The position numbers and the translations under genes were made by a program. Under the pieces are notes generated by a model. That model was not told the DNA's origin and made no database searches. It was given only the letters and a program-made list of their open reading frames with translations. Source: Solirubrobacterales bacterium (GTDB taxonomy: Bacteria; Actinomycetota; Thermoleophilia; Solirubrobacterales; 70-9). Taken from it: a stretch of 64,000 nt of DNA. Of this stretch, positions 39,929 through 48,828 are shown piece by piece (the first letter of the stretch is position 1; each line of letters opens with the position of its first letter). The DNA is taken from positions 1 to 64,000 of the forward strand of contig JANWHW010000028.1 in NCBI GenBank assembly GCA_025450195.1, read 5' to 3'.

Positions 39929-40777
39929 GTGGCGGAGGTTCTCTACTACGCGATCCCGGCGTTCGTGGTGTTGCTCGTCGCCGAGTTGCTTTCCTTCAAG
40001 TACCTGCGCGATGACGACTTGGTCGGCTATGAGTCGCGCGATACCCGCACGAGCTTGGCGATGGGCGGCGGCAACGTCGTGATCAACGCGATCTGGAAGT
40101 TCGTAGTCCTCATCGCCTACGCCGGGCTCTACGAGCTGACCCCGCTGCGGATGCCGGCCGACGAGTGGTGGACCTACGTCCTGCTCTTCTTCGCCGACGA
40201 CCTCGCCTATTACTGGTTCCACCGTGTCCACCACGAGATGCGGGTCTTCTGGGCGAGCCACGTCGTCCACCACTCCTCCCAGCACTACAACCTCTCGACC
40301 GCACTGCGCCAGACCTGGACGCCGATGACCGCGCTGCCCTTCTGGGCACCGCTGGCGCTGGTCGGCTTCGCCCCCTGGATGATCCTCACCCAGCTGGCGA
40401 TCAGCCTGATCTACCAGTTCTGGATTCACACCGAGCGGGTGAAAAGGCTGCCGGCCCCGATCGAGTTCTTCTTCAACACCCCCTCGCACCATCGGGTGCA
40501 CCACGGGGCGAACGAGGTCTATCTGGATCGCAACTACGGCGGCATCCTGATCATCTGGGACCGCATGTTCGGCACCTTCCAGGGCGAGACCGTGCGCCCC
40601 CGCTATGGCCTGACGAAAAACCTCCGCACCTTCAAGCCGACCCGCGTTGCCTTTCACGAGTTCGTCGATATGACACGCGATGTGCGTGGCGCCAAGAACT
40701 GGCGCGAGCGATTCGGCTATGTCTTTCGCGGCCCCGGCTGGTCTCCAGACGGGCGCGGTGGCGGGACGCGAGGCTAA
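39929..40777 (+). CDS. Sterol desaturase / fatty acid hydroxylase family protein
   Basis: 282 residues from GTG. The tri-histidine iron box set of the membrane di-iron hydroxylases is present: HRVHHEM, HVVHHSSQHYN and HRVHHGANEVYLDRNYGG. Four or so helices. Family members hydroxylate or desaturate sterols, carotenoids and alkyl glycerols; the bacterial substrate is unknown. A TAGATT box lies just before the start. Confidence 0.9.
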   Translation: MAEVLYYAIPAFVVLLVAELLSFKYLRDDDLVGYESRDTRTSLAMGGGNVVINAIWKFVVLIAYAGLYELTPLRMPADEWWTYVLLFFADDLAYYWFHRVHHEMRVFWASHVVHHSSQHYNLSTALRQTWTPMTALPFWAPLALVGFAPWMILTQLAISLIYQFWIHTERVKRLPAPIEFFFNTPSHHRVHHGANEVYLDRNYGGILIIWDRMFGTFQGETVRPRYGLTKNLRTFKPTRVAFHEFVDMTRDVRGAKNWRERFGYVFRGPGWSPDGRGGGTRG

Positions 40778-40852
40778 ACGCTGCGCGCATCTGTCGCGAG
40801 TTGCCCGGACGACAATGGTTTGTGCCAGAGCGACCCCGGGTAGGTCGCGACC

Positions 40853-40996
40853 ATGACATTTTCAATTCTGCTGATTTTGATCGGGATCGTGCTGGCGCTG
40901 CTCGTCAGCTATGTCCTTGGGATCATCGTGATCGTTGTCGGGCTGGCGTTGCTGCTGCTGCCGCGCCTTGGCGCCGGTAGAACGACGCGCGCTTAG
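40853..40996 (+). CDS. Small hydrophobic membrane protein
   Basis: 47 residues, almost wholly hydrophobic (SILLILIGIVLALLVSYVLGIIVIVVGLALLLLP) with a basic tail RLGAGRTTRA. Probably two short helices. It precedes the Usp-like gene by 25 bases and may be cotranscribed. Confidence 0.55.
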   Translation: MTFSILLILIGIVLALLVSYVLGIIVIVVGLALLLLPRLGAGRTTRA

Positions 40997-41021
40997 ATCG
41001 CTTGAACCACAATCTGTTGCG

Positions 41022-41654
41022 ATGGCTCCCTGGAAGCTGCCGCTCGTGGTTGCCGCAATCGCGGTGCCGATCGTTGGCGGCTTCCGGGTCGGTGGCCCTG
41101 GGCTCGGCGTTGCCATCGGCGCACTGGCGGTACTGGCGCTGCTGGTCTTTGCGGCTCGCCAGCGGCCGCGAGAGCCGATCGGTGTTGCGCCGGGCGAAGA
41201 CGCTCGCCACACCCTGATCGTCGTCACCTGCTCGATTGAAGAGCCCGATGCGGTGGCCACGATCGTGAGAGAAGCGCGGCTTGGGGGAGCCGATGGGTCG
41301 GCTGACGTGCGAGTGCTGGCGCCGGCCAATATCGGGTTCCTTGATCGCTGGGCATCCGATGTCGCCGGCGCACGTCAGCAGGCCCAGGAGAAGCTGGTTG
41401 CGGCTGTGGCGGCGCTTGCCAAGGCCGGCGTCGTCGCGGAGGGCCGGGTGGGCGACGAGGATGTCGTCCAAGCCGTCGAGGATCAGTTGCAGAGCTATCC
41501 CGCGGATGAGGTCGTGCTCGTCAGCGAAGCGGGCGCTGGGGTAAAGGACGAGGACGCAGCGAGGGAGCTGGGATCGCGTCTCCGCGCCGACTTTCACCAC
41601 GTCGCCCTGCCCCAACCCGAATCAGCTTCGGGGGGAAATGGCCCCCAAAGTTGA
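41022..41654 (+). CDS. Membrane-anchored universal-stress-like protein
   Basis: 210 residues from ATG 41022. Two N-terminal helices (LPLVVAAIAVPIVGGF and VAIGALAVLALLVFAARQ) anchor a Usp-like domain HTLIVVTCSIEEPDAV, with GRVGDEDVVQAVEDQLQSYPADEVVLVSEAG. The third member of the family after 6090 and 8737; it lacks the SRWLE segment. Function unknown. Confidence 0.72.
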   Translation: MAPWKLPLVVAAIAVPIVGGFRVGGPGLGVAIGALAVLALLVFAARQRPREPIGVAPGEDARHTLIVVTCSIEEPDAVATIVREARLGGADGSADVRVLAPANIGFLDRWASDVAGARQQAQEKLVAAVAALAKAGVVAEGRVGDEDVVQAVEDQLQSYPADEVVLVSEAGAGVKDEDAARELGSRLRADFHHVALPQPESASGGNGPQS

Positions 41655-41660
41655 TTCGCA

Positions 41661-42647
41661 TCAACAGGAGCGTGGGCGGGCCCGACTCTTGACGACCTGA
41701 AAAGCGCTGCCGGGAATTCGCTTCAGCTGGTTCAGGTTGTCGTCGTCCCAGCGGCGATCGCTGCTGCCACTGAAGAACCAGTTCGAGCCGTTGTCGGCGA
41801 CGATCATCCCGTAGCGCTTCAGCGCTCTTGCAATCGCCAAAGCCGGCCCGCTGAAGTTGTTGAGGCCAAAGCCCGGCTTCAGCCGCAGCCGTGTCCCCAT
41901 TGAGGGTGCGCTGGGATTGGCAGTGTCGCCGGCGCAATGCGAGGCGGGGTGGACCCAGGCATCGCGAGTGCTCTCAAAGGTGACGCGAATCGCGTGATCG
42001 ACCTTGCCGGCGGCGGCTTCGTCATAGCGGACCAGACCAGGAAAGATCGGCAGGCCAGCGGCGTCGGCCGAGGTCCAGGAGTCTGGTCGCAGCTCGGTCG
42101 AACGGAGATCCCAGCTGGCGCCTGAGTCGGCATTCCAGTGGGTACCGCCATCGCGTTTGGGGAAGGCACGGTAAAGCTCATAGAGCACGCAGCTGGAGCG
42201 ATCTACGACGAGCACGTGGCGATCTCCGTCGCTGCCCTGCCCTCCCTCGACTGGCGCGTTTGCCGGGACGGGGAAAGGCCCGCGGTCGCTCTCGCTGCCG
42301 TAGGCGGTGTAGTGGATCGGCAGCTTGGGCTGGCCGGTGCCGACGATGGCATACGGAAATCCGTAGGCTCGGGGGGAACCAAAGTCGGGGTGGAGGAAGT
42401 TGTCGCCATGGGCATTGATGTAGGCGATGGTTGTTGCTGAGTTGGGCGCCACCGGAGCCTTTGAGATGTTCTGGTTCCAGGCGGCCTGACTGGGGAGGGA
42501 GGGGGCGCGGGGCGAGAGCGACGCCGGCGGATTGGGGAAGAGGGAGCACCCACCCAGGTCCGGGTAGGGGCCGAGTGCGCTTGTGAGCCCTGGCAGGCTG
42601 AGCGCCAAGACCAGCGCCGCCACAGCCCCAATCGCGAGGCTCCTCAC
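41661..42647 (-). CDS. Secreted protein of unknown function
   Basis: 328 residues from GTG 42647. Signal peptide SLAIGAVAALVLALSLPGLTSA. The mature part contains motifs INAHGDNFLHPDFGSP, GSDGDRHVLVVDRSSCVLYEL, LPIFPGLVRYDEAAAGKVDHAIRVTF and LKRYGMIVADNGSNWFFSG, a pattern I have seen in uncharacterised actinobacterial exported proteins. The start overlaps the preceding stop (GTGA). No function assigned. Confidence 0.72.
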   Translation of the reverse strand: MRSLAIGAVAALVLALSLPGLTSALGPYPDLGGCSLFPNPPASLSPRAPSLPSQAAWNQNISKAPVAPNSATTIAYINAHGDNFLHPDFGSPRAYGFPYAIVGTGQPKLPIHYTAYGSESDRGPFPVPANAPVEGGQGSDGDRHVLVVDRSSCVLYELYRAFPKRDGGTHWNADSGASWDLRSTELRPDSWTSADAAGLPIFPGLVRYDEAAAGKVDHAIRVTFESTRDAWVHPASHCAGDTANPSAPSMGTRLRLKPGFGLNNFSGPALAIARALKRYGMIVADNGSNWFFSGSSDRRWDDDNLNQLKRIPGSAFQVVKSRARPRSC

Positions 42648-42892
42648 GAGGGCGGTTGCTGATCGCGAACTCGTAGTCGCCCAACTTCGAGCTCGTCTAC
42701 GCGAAGGGTGCCGATCGTTGCCTTCTTGATCGCCAGGCGCCCCACGGCAAGCCGTCCGATCGCAAAGCCTCCGACCGCAGCCGCCCCAACGGCCAGCGCT
42801 CCAAGCGCTAGGGCGCCCCGCGCCCCGGCGCCTGTAGCCACCGCCGGACGAGCCTCCGGCCGAAAGAATGCGCTCCCACCTCGCCTCGGCAT
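42644..42892 (-). CDS. Small Ala/Gly-periodic protein
   Basis: 82 residues from ATG 42892. Residues 25-76 follow a five-residue rhythm (GALALGALAVGAAAVGGFAIGRLAVGRLAI, then KKATIGTLRVDELEVGRLRV) with a small residue every five positions. This is like a short right-handed beta-helix of pentapeptide type. The stop overlaps the start of the secreted protein gene. Function unknown. Confidence 0.6.
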   Translation of the reverse strand: MPRRGGSAFFRPEARPAVATGAGARGALALGALAVGAAAVGGFAIGRLAVGRLAIKKATIGTLRVDELEVGRLRVRDQQPPS

Positions 42893-42927
42893 CCCCCCCA
42901 ACGGTACCGCTAGATTGAGACTGCGCG

Positions 42928-43000
42928 GTGGACGTAGCTCAGCTGGTAGAGCTCCAGGTTGTGATCCTGGCGGTCGCGGGTTCGAATCCCGTCGTCCACC
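42928..43000 (+). tRNA. tRNA-His (anticodon GTG)
   Basis: Acceptor GTGGACG/CGTCCAC with an encoded G at 42927 that would give the extra 5' G of tRNA-His. Anticodon stem CCAGG/CCTGG, loop TTGTGAT. T arm GCGGG-TTCGAAT-CCCGT. Discriminator C. TAGATT at 42911-42916 is a likely -10 box. Confidence 0.95.
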
Positions 43001-43132
43001 CTTAAAGGTGTGCCTCGAGCTGCGAAGTGGAGAGGACGCAGTTGACGTGACTGGGCACCGCCACAGGTACGTTGTGGGTGGAGCACGATCGCGATCGGCG
43101 TCGGCGGGATGGAAAGCGGGTAGCCGACGAGA

Positions 43133-44044
43133 ATGCGACTCGTATGGGGTGTTGTAAGCGCTGTCTTTCTCTTGATCCTCAGCGTGCCGGCGACCGCGGC
43201 CGGCCAGTCGCCTACGCCGAGCTGCGCCGTCGGTCCTACCACTGTGGATGGAATGATCCAGGGGACGCCCTGCGACGACAGGATCATCGCTCCGGCATCG
43301 GTCCAACGAGTGAATGGAGGAGGGGGCGACGACACGATCCTCGCCGGTCCGATCTCCGCAGCGGTGCCCTGTGCGGCCGTTTGCCTCGCCGGTGAACCTG
43401 GCTGTGGCGCCGAAACGCGCGACATGACGATCGGCATCGAGGATCTCGAGGGCTCCGAAGCGGCCGATGCTCTTTACGGCGACGCCGGTCCCAACCAGTT
43501 GCTTGGTCACAAGGGGGCCGATGTCCATTCCGCCGGCGCAGGTGCCGACACGATTCTCGCCAACTCGGCCGACTCCGACCCAGTAATCAACTGCGGCGCC
43601 GACATCGATACCGCCGTGATCGACATTCCGACCTCCGAATACGCGGATGCCACACCGGTGGGCTGCGAGACCGTGCGCCAAGGCGCCCCCAATGACTTCC
43701 GCGCTCTCACCCAACTTCCACCCCCTCCGCTCGTCTCGAATCCGGCTTCCGATCGCAAGGCGCCCCGAACCAGGCTCACCGCCCACCCCGCGAAGCGGCT
43801 GACGACGACCCGCATGCGTCGCCGCGTCGTCTTTGGCTTCAAGTCCGACGAGCGTGGCTCTCACTTCCGCTGCAAGCTCGACCGCAAGCCCTACCGGCCC
43901 TGCATCTCGCCGCGTGCCTACAACCTCAAGCTCGGCAGGCACGCGGTTCGAATCCTCGCGATCGACGCCGCTGGTAATGCCGATTCCACCCCGGCCCTGT
44001 TCCGTTTCAGGATCCATAGGCTCCCTGTTCGGACTTCTCCGTAA
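43133..44044 (+). CDS. Secreted protein with calcium-binding-like repeats
   Basis: 303 residues. Signal peptide (LVWGVVSAVFLLILSVPATAAGQ). Residues 60-160 hold loose GGxGxD-type turns (NGGGGDDTILAG, GSEAADALYGDAGPNQLLGHKGAD, AGAGADTILAN), as in degenerate RTX nonapeptides. The C-terminal 100 residues (RRRVVFGFKSDERGSHFRCKLDRKPYRPC...RHAVRILAIDAAGNAD) are an Ig-like module frequent in actinobacterial surface proteins. Probably extracellular. Confidence 0.75.
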   Translation: MRLVWGVVSAVFLLILSVPATAAGQSPTPSCAVGPTTVDGMIQGTPCDDRIIAPASVQRVNGGGGDDTILAGPISAAVPCAAVCLAGEPGCGAETRDMTIGIEDLEGSEAADALYGDAGPNQLLGHKGADVHSAGAGADTILANSADSDPVINCGADIDTAVIDIPTSEYADATPVGCETVRQGAPNDFRALTQLPPPPLVSNPASDRKAPRTRLTAHPAKRLTTTRMRRRVVFGFKSDERGSHFRCKLDRKPYRPCISPRAYNLKLGRHAVRILAIDAAGNADSTPALFRFRIHRLPVRTSP

Positions 44045-44058
44045 CGTCAATCGAACCG

Positions 44059-44667
44059 ATGCCGACGCTCGCCCTCATCCTCTACGCCGTTTACTTGGCG
44101 CTCACTGTCGGTCTGCGCATCCTGATTCAGGTTCGCCGTACCGGCTCGACTGGTTTCCACGGTCTCGGAGGCCGGCCCGGCTCAGTGGAGTGGGTCGCCG
44201 GGGTTGGCTTCACCGTCGCGCTTCTGGTTGGAGCGGCGGCGCCATTGCTTGACCTGCTTGATGTGGTCGAGCCAATCGGAGCCCTCGACATCGCTGCGCT
44301 CCACGCAGTCGGGCTCGTGCTCGCCGTCGCCGGGATCGTGGCCACGTTCTACGCCCAGGTGGCGATGGGAGCGAGCTGGCGCGTGGGTGTGGACCCAGAA
44401 GAGCAGACCGATCTCGTCACCTCTGGGCCCTTTGCTCTGGTCCGCAACCCGATCTTCGCGGCGATGCTTCCCACGGCGCTCGGTCTCACCCTGCTGGTTC
44501 CGAGCTGGGTCGCGTTCGTCGGGCTGGTCGGATTGGCAAGTGCGCTCGAGCTGCAGGTGCGCGTCGTCGAGGAGCCCTACCTGTTGCACAGGCATCGGGA
44601 GGTCTATGCCACCTATGCCGCTCGAGTGGGGCGCTTCGTGCCTGGGGTCGGGCGGCTGCACCGCTAG
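44059..44667 (+). CDS. ICMT-family membrane methyltransferase-like
   Basis: 202 residues, about five helices. The isoprenylcysteine carboxyl methyltransferase signature is in the C-terminal half: DLVTSGPFALVRNPIFAAML and EEPYLLHRHREVYATYAARVGRFVPGVG. Such bacterial homologues act on unknown lipophilic substrates. Likely SAM-dependent. Confidence 0.83.
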   Translation: MPTLALILYAVYLALTVGLRILIQVRRTGSTGFHGLGGRPGSVEWVAGVGFTVALLVGAAAPLLDLLDVVEPIGALDIAALHAVGLVLAVAGIVATFYAQVAMGASWRVGVDPEEQTDLVTSGPFALVRNPIFAAMLPTALGLTLLVPSWVAFVGLVGLASALELQVRVVEEPYLLHRHREVYATYAARVGRFVPGVGRLHR

Positions 44668-44696
44668 ATGAGCAACCGAAAATCGGGAGGTCGGAC

Positions 44697-45461
44697 CTAG
44701 TCCTTCTGGCGATGCACCTCGGTCGCCGTTGCCTGGTCGCGGGGTCGGACGACGATCTCATCGATGTTGACGTGCTCGGGTTGAGCAACCGCCCAGCGGA
44801 TGCACTCGGCGACGTCCTCGGCGCGTAGCGGTTCCATGCCCGCGTAGACGCGTTTCGCCGCCTCTTGATCGCCTCCAAAACGAACGGCGGAGAACTCGGT
44901 CTCAACCATGCCGGGCGCGATCTCTGTGATCCGAACCGGATCGCCCAGCAACTCCAGGCGCAGCGCGCGCAGCATTGCCCTCTGCCCGTGCTTGGCCGCT
45001 GAGTAGCCCGCCCCGCCGCGATAGATCTCAAAGGCGGCGATGCTGGTCACGGTGACTATGTGGCCGTTTCCGGACTCGACCAGGGATGGCAGCAGCGCGC
45101 GGGTCATTCGCATCGTGCCCAGTACGTTTGCCTCATACATCCAGCGCCATTGCTCTTCGTCGGACTCGCTGAGCGGGTCCAGGCCAAGCGCGCCGCCGGC
45201 GTTGTTGACGAGCACATCGCAGCTTGGGACGGCGGCGGCGAGCTCGCTGACCGATTTGGGATCGGTGACGTCGAGGGCCAGTGCCTCACCATCCAATTCC
45301 TGGGCCAGCGCTTCGAGCTGCTCGAGGCGGCGGGCGCCGAGGACCACTCGGTAGCCGTCGCCGGCCAGCGACCTGGCCGCGGCGGCCCCGATCCCGCTCG
45401 ATGCGCCGGTGATGACCGCGGTCTTTGCCATTGGCGGGAGCCTATTCGCGCAGAGCGTCAA
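44697..45461 (-). CDS. Short-chain dehydrogenase/reductase
   Basis: 254 residues. TGASSGIGAAAARSL cofactor motif, NNAGGALGLDPLSESDEEQWRWMYEANVLGTMRMTRALLP, and YSAAKHGQRAMLRALRLEL with the catalytic Tyr/Lys. Typical of the YdfG-like 3-hydroxy acid dehydrogenase group, based on the C-terminal AECIRWAVAQPEHVNIDEIVVRP segment. The start overlaps the stop of the gene at 45458. Confidence 0.92.
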   Translation of the reverse strand: MTLCANRLPPMAKTAVITGASSGIGAAAARSLAGDGYRVVLGARRLEQLEALAQELDGEALALDVTDPKSVSELAAAVPSCDVLVNNAGGALGLDPLSESDEEQWRWMYEANVLGTMRMTRALLPSLVESGNGHIVTVTSIAAFEIYRGGAGYSAAKHGQRAMLRALRLELLGDPVRITEIAPGMVETEFSAVRFGGDQEAAKRVYAGMEPLRAEDVAECIRWAVAQPEHVNIDEIVVRPRDQATATEVHRQKD

Positions 45462-45736
45462 CCACCGAGCAGTTCGTCGAAGCGCAGAGCGGCGCGGCTG
45501 GGGAGGACGAAGTCGTCGTTTCGATGCAGCAGGCCGGCGGCGGTGAGGTCGCGCACCGCCCGTTCGATTGCATCGCGTCGGGCGAAGTCCTCCGGCTCCC
45601 CGGCGATTTCCCTCAGCAACTCGTCAAAGGTGACGTGAATGGGATGAAGGGACAGCAGCTGGCTGAGGACCGCTGCCTCGGTGGCCGCATCTTCCTCGGC
45701 TGGGCTTTGGGTGTCGTGCGCGTCGTCCACGGCCAC
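45458..45736 (-). CDS. Small winged-helix-like protein
   Basis: 92 residues. Residues 20-90 (VLSQLLSLHPIHVTFDELLREIAGEPEDFARRDAIERAVRDLTAAGLLHRNDDFVLPSRAALRF) predict a winged helix with wing at NDDFVLP, as in small actinobacterial regulators. DNA binding is inference. Translationally coupled to the following SDR. Confidence 0.65.
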   Translation of the reverse strand: MAVDDAHDTQSPAEEDAATEAAVLSQLLSLHPIHVTFDELLREIAGEPEDFARRDAIERAVRDLTAAGLLHRNDDFVLPSRAALRFDELLGG

Positions 45737-45917
45737 TACTACAAGGTTGCTACCGGCCGATCTCTCCCCTTGCGAGGCGCCGTCTGGCGACCCTCGGTCA
45801 GGCTTGTGGAGCAGTGAGTAGAGCGATCGTCCATGCCCGTCGAGCCGTCAATATAGAGCTATAGGAGACGTTTTGTCTGCAGACGCTCTGTCTTAGGTTG
45901 AAAGGTGCAGCGCCCGC

Positions 45918-47813
45918 TCAACGGTCCTCGTGGACGCCGCCCATCTCACTGAAGACCGCCGTCTTGCCGCCGTCTTCGCGCTGCTCATCGGCAATGACGT
46001 GGGAAACGGCGTTGATCAGCGCCAGGTGCGTGAATGCCTGCGGGAAGTTGCCCAGATGACGGCCGGATTCCGCCTCCAACTCCTCTGCGTAGAGATCGAG
46101 CCAGCCGGAGGATTCGAGCAGCCGTTCGCAGAGCTCACGGGCCTGCCTTGCCTCGCCGATCTCCGAAAGAGCGGACACCAGCCAGAACGAGCAGATCAGG
46201 AAGGTCCCCTCCTCGCCGCTCAGCCCGTCGTCGGTTTCCTCCACTTTGTAGCGGAGGACCAGGCCGTGCGCGGTGAGATCGGAGGCGATCGCCTCGACAG
46301 TGCTACGCACCCGTGGGTCATCGGGGGGGAGGAAGCGCAGCAGTGGGATCAGAAGCGTGGAGGCATCGAGGGCATCGGTGTCGTAGTGCTGGCGGAAGAC
46401 TCCGTCTCGCACACCGCGCTCGAGGATCTCCTCGCGCATCTGCTCAGCCGTCTCCTCCCATTTGGCCGCGAAGTCCTCGTTGCCCACACTGCGGGCCAGG
46501 CGCGCCCCACGATCAACCGCGACCCAGATCATCAGCTTCGAGGAGACGTAGTGCTGGGGCTCGCCGCGTGACTCCCAGATCCCCTGGTCGGGATGAGGCC
46601 AGGCGGCGATCGCCGCCTCGACCTGTTCGCCGATCAGTTGCCGGTCGGCTGGGGTGCCGGTGCCGCGCAGCGCCTTTTCGTGCAGGTAGATCGAGTCGAG
46701 CAGCGCTCCCCAGACATCGTTCTGCCGTTGATCGAAGGCGCCGTTGCCGACTCGCACCGGCTTCGCGCCGCCGTAGCCGTCGAGGTGGTCGAGGGTGCGC
46801 TCGGTCAGGTCCTTCTCTCCGCCGATCCCGTACATGATCTGCAGGTGGGGGTCCTTGCGGCAGACGTTGACTACGAAGCGCATGAAATCGCGCGCCTCCT
46901 GGTCGAAGCCCAGCGTGTGCAGCGCCCACAGCGAGAAGGTCGAGTCGCGAATCCAGCTGTAGCGGTAGTCCCAGTTGCGTTCGCCGCCGGGGGTCTCGGG
47001 GAGCGAGGTGGTCGGGGCCGCGATGATCGCCCCGGTCGGGGTGTAGGTCAGCCCCTTGAGCACCAGCGCCGAGCGCTGCAGGTGGATTCGCCACGGGTGG
47101 TCTGGGAATTTGCCGTCACGCAGCCAGGCTCGCCAGAACTCTTCGGTCGAGTCAAGTCGCTCCATCGCCTCTGGGGCGCTGCGAGGTCCGCCGAGATCCT
47201 CATTGCCCCAGGTCACGGCGCAGAACCCGCTCTCGTTCTCTCTCAGCTGCAGCGTTCCCCGCGCGACGCCGCCCTCGAGCGACAGCTCCATGTCGCTGGT
47301 CAATCGAAGCTCGGTCCCGTCGGCTGCACGGGCAAGGGCTCCACCTAGCTCACCGCCGCTCCAGGTCGCCCCCTCCAGCCCATAGCCGAAGCGCGGCATG
47401 CACTCCATCTCCATCTCGACTTCGCCGTCGACGCAGGTCATCGTCCGCAGCAGCGAGTGGTCGGACTCATGTTCGGTATCGGGCCGGCTGCCCTTGCTGC
47501 CCCCAGCAGCCCACTCGGCGATCGTCAGTGCATCGTGGATCACTACCCAGCCGGTGTCGGTGACCCAGGTTGTCTCGATCACGAGGGTGCCCGGCTCATA
47601 GCGGCGACTGATCGGCACCACCACGCCACGGGGGGCAAGCCTGAAGTGCCCGGCATTGCGATCGAGCACCGACCCGAAGACACTAGGCGAGTCGAAGCGA
47701 GGCAGGCAAAGCCACTCCACCGAGCCATCGAATGAGACGAGCGCGCTGGTATGGCAGTCCGAGAGGAAGCCGTAGCTGCCAATCGTCGGGAAGCGATGGT
47801 TACCGGCGCTCAT
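45918..47813 (-). CDS. Glycoside hydrolase family 15 (glucoamylase/trehalase type)
   Basis: 631 residues. The N-terminal beta-sandwich begins at PTIGSYGFLSDCHTSALVSFDGSVEWLCLPRFDSPSVFGSVLD. The (alpha/alpha)6 catalytic barrel contains NWDYRYSWIRDSTFSLWALHTLGF, with the acidic segment, and later EEGTFLICSFWLVSALSEIGE with a catalytic glutamate. In actinobacteria several such enzymes hydrolyse trehalose. The cytoplasmic location is inferred from the absent signal. A shortened repeat copy abuts the start. Confidence 0.9.
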   Translation of the reverse strand: MSAGNHRFPTIGSYGFLSDCHTSALVSFDGSVEWLCLPRFDSPSVFGSVLDRNAGHFRLAPRGVVVPISRRYEPGTLVIETTWVTDTGWVVIHDALTIAEWAAGGSKGSRPDTEHESDHSLLRTMTCVDGEVEMEMECMPRFGYGLEGATWSGGELGGALARAADGTELRLTSDMELSLEGGVARGTLQLRENESGFCAVTWGNEDLGGPRSAPEAMERLDSTEEFWRAWLRDGKFPDHPWRIHLQRSALVLKGLTYTPTGAIIAAPTTSLPETPGGERNWDYRYSWIRDSTFSLWALHTLGFDQEARDFMRFVVNVCRKDPHLQIMYGIGGEKDLTERTLDHLDGYGGAKPVRVGNGAFDQRQNDVWGALLDSIYLHEKALRGTGTPADRQLIGEQVEAAIAAWPHPDQGIWESRGEPQHYVSSKLMIWVAVDRGARLARSVGNEDFAAKWEETAEQMREEILERGVRDGVFRQHYDTDALDASTLLIPLLRFLPPDDPRVRSTVEAIASDLTAHGLVLRYKVEETDDGLSGEEGTFLICSFWLVSALSEIGEARQARELCERLLESSGWLDLYAEELEAESGRHLGNFPQAFTHLALINAVSHVIADEQREDGGKTAVFSEMGGVHEDR

Positions 47814-47847
47814 AAAAGGTCTCCCGCTTCGCTCGCTCCGCGCTCAA
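47814..47847 (-). repeat. Shortened start-codon repeat, copy E
   Basis: A TTG at 47845-47847 followed by GAGCGCGGAGCGAGCGAAGC and the end of the unit, ending in the ATG of the GH15 gene. Distance 34 bases; the middle half of the 68-bp unit is missing, apparently by deletion between two GCGA sites. It no longer gives a precise ATGA overlap. Confidence 0.65.
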
Positions 47848-47900
47848 GGCCCGGTCAAGCTACCACTGGGCGCGGGCGGTGACGGCTCTTTGCACGGCGC

Positions 47901-47906
47901 TACGCT
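47901..47906 (+). promoter_or_regulatory. -10 box before ctaG
   Basis: TACGCT seven bases before the GTG at 47914. Confidence 0.4.
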
Positions 47907-47913
47907 GGCCTTC

Positions 47914-48828
47914 GTGACCCCGCTGCTCGCCCACGTCGCCGGCTCGTTCGTGCCGCTCGAGGTGATTCCCATCACCGCCGCGGGGATCCTCTACTGGCAC
48001 CGCGCGATGGTCCTCTCCTGGGACGACAGGGCGGTGCCTCTCTGGCGCCAGCTCTGCTTCGGAGGTGGGCTGGCGATCATCGCCCTCGCCCTGTTTAGCC
48101 CGATCGGGCACATCTCCGAGGAGCTCGTGCTCGCGCACATGGGCGAGCACCTGCTGATCGGCGATATCGCAGCCTTGCTCCTGGTGCTCGGGCTGACTCG
48201 CTCGCTGCTGCAGCCGATCCTCGCGATTCGCCTCTTCGACAAACTGCAGTTCCTCGCTCATCCTGCGGTCGCCCTGCCGCTCTGGGCGCTCAATCTCTTC
48301 TTCTGGCACATCCCGGCGCTCTACCAGGACGCCTACGGGGCCGCGCCAATCCATGCGTTGGAGCACGCGAGCTTCCTCTTTTTCGGCTGTCTGATGTGGA
48401 TGCCGGTCTTCGGCCCTTTGCCCAAGCCCGAGTGGTTCAACTCAGCGTGGAAGGTCGGCTACGTGATCGCGGTTCGCTTCACCGGGGCGATTCTCGGCAA
48501 CGTCCTGATGTGGTCTGGGACCGTCCTCTATCCGATCTATGCGCCGGGCGAGCGCTTCTGGGGCATTTCGGCGCTGGCGGACCAGAGCACGGCAGGGGTG
48601 TTGATGATGATCGAGGGGACGTTCCTGGCTCTGGGCGTTCTGGCCTGGACCTTCTTCGAGGTTGCCCGCGAAGGCATCGAGAAGCAGCGACTGCTCGACC
48701 TGGCACGAGAGCGAGGCGTAGAGCTCGACGAGCGGCGGGCGCAGCGTGCCGTCGCCGCCGGTCACGGTGCGCTGCTCGAGCAGCGGATCGCCGCCGCCGA
48801 GAATGAGCCCGAGCGCGACCCCGCCTGA
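47914..48828 (+). CDS. ctaG: Cytochrome c oxidase assembly factor, CtaG type
   Basis: 304 residues from GTG 47914; TTG 47890 is possible. About seven helices. Conserved caa3_CtaG elements are HMGEHLLIGDIAALLLVLG, FFWHIPALYQDAY, HALEHASFLFFGCLMWMP and DQSTAGVLMMIEGTFLALG, in which the histidines are thought to help copper delivery to the oxidase. Far from the cta operon, but this is the expected assembly factor for it. The C-terminal 60 residues are a charged helix. Confidence 0.9.
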   Translation: MTPLLAHVAGSFVPLEVIPITAAGILYWHRAMVLSWDDRAVPLWRQLCFGGGLAIIALALFSPIGHISEELVLAHMGEHLLIGDIAALLLVLGLTRSLLQPILAIRLFDKLQFLAHPAVALPLWALNLFFWHIPALYQDAYGAAPIHALEHASFLFFGCLMWMPVFGPLPKPEWFNSAWKVGYVIAVRFTGAILGNVLMWSGTVLYPIYAPGERFWGISALADQSTAGVLMMIEGTFLALGVLAWTFFEVAREGIEKQRLLDLARERGVELDERRAQRAVAAGHGALLEQRIAAAENEPERDPA

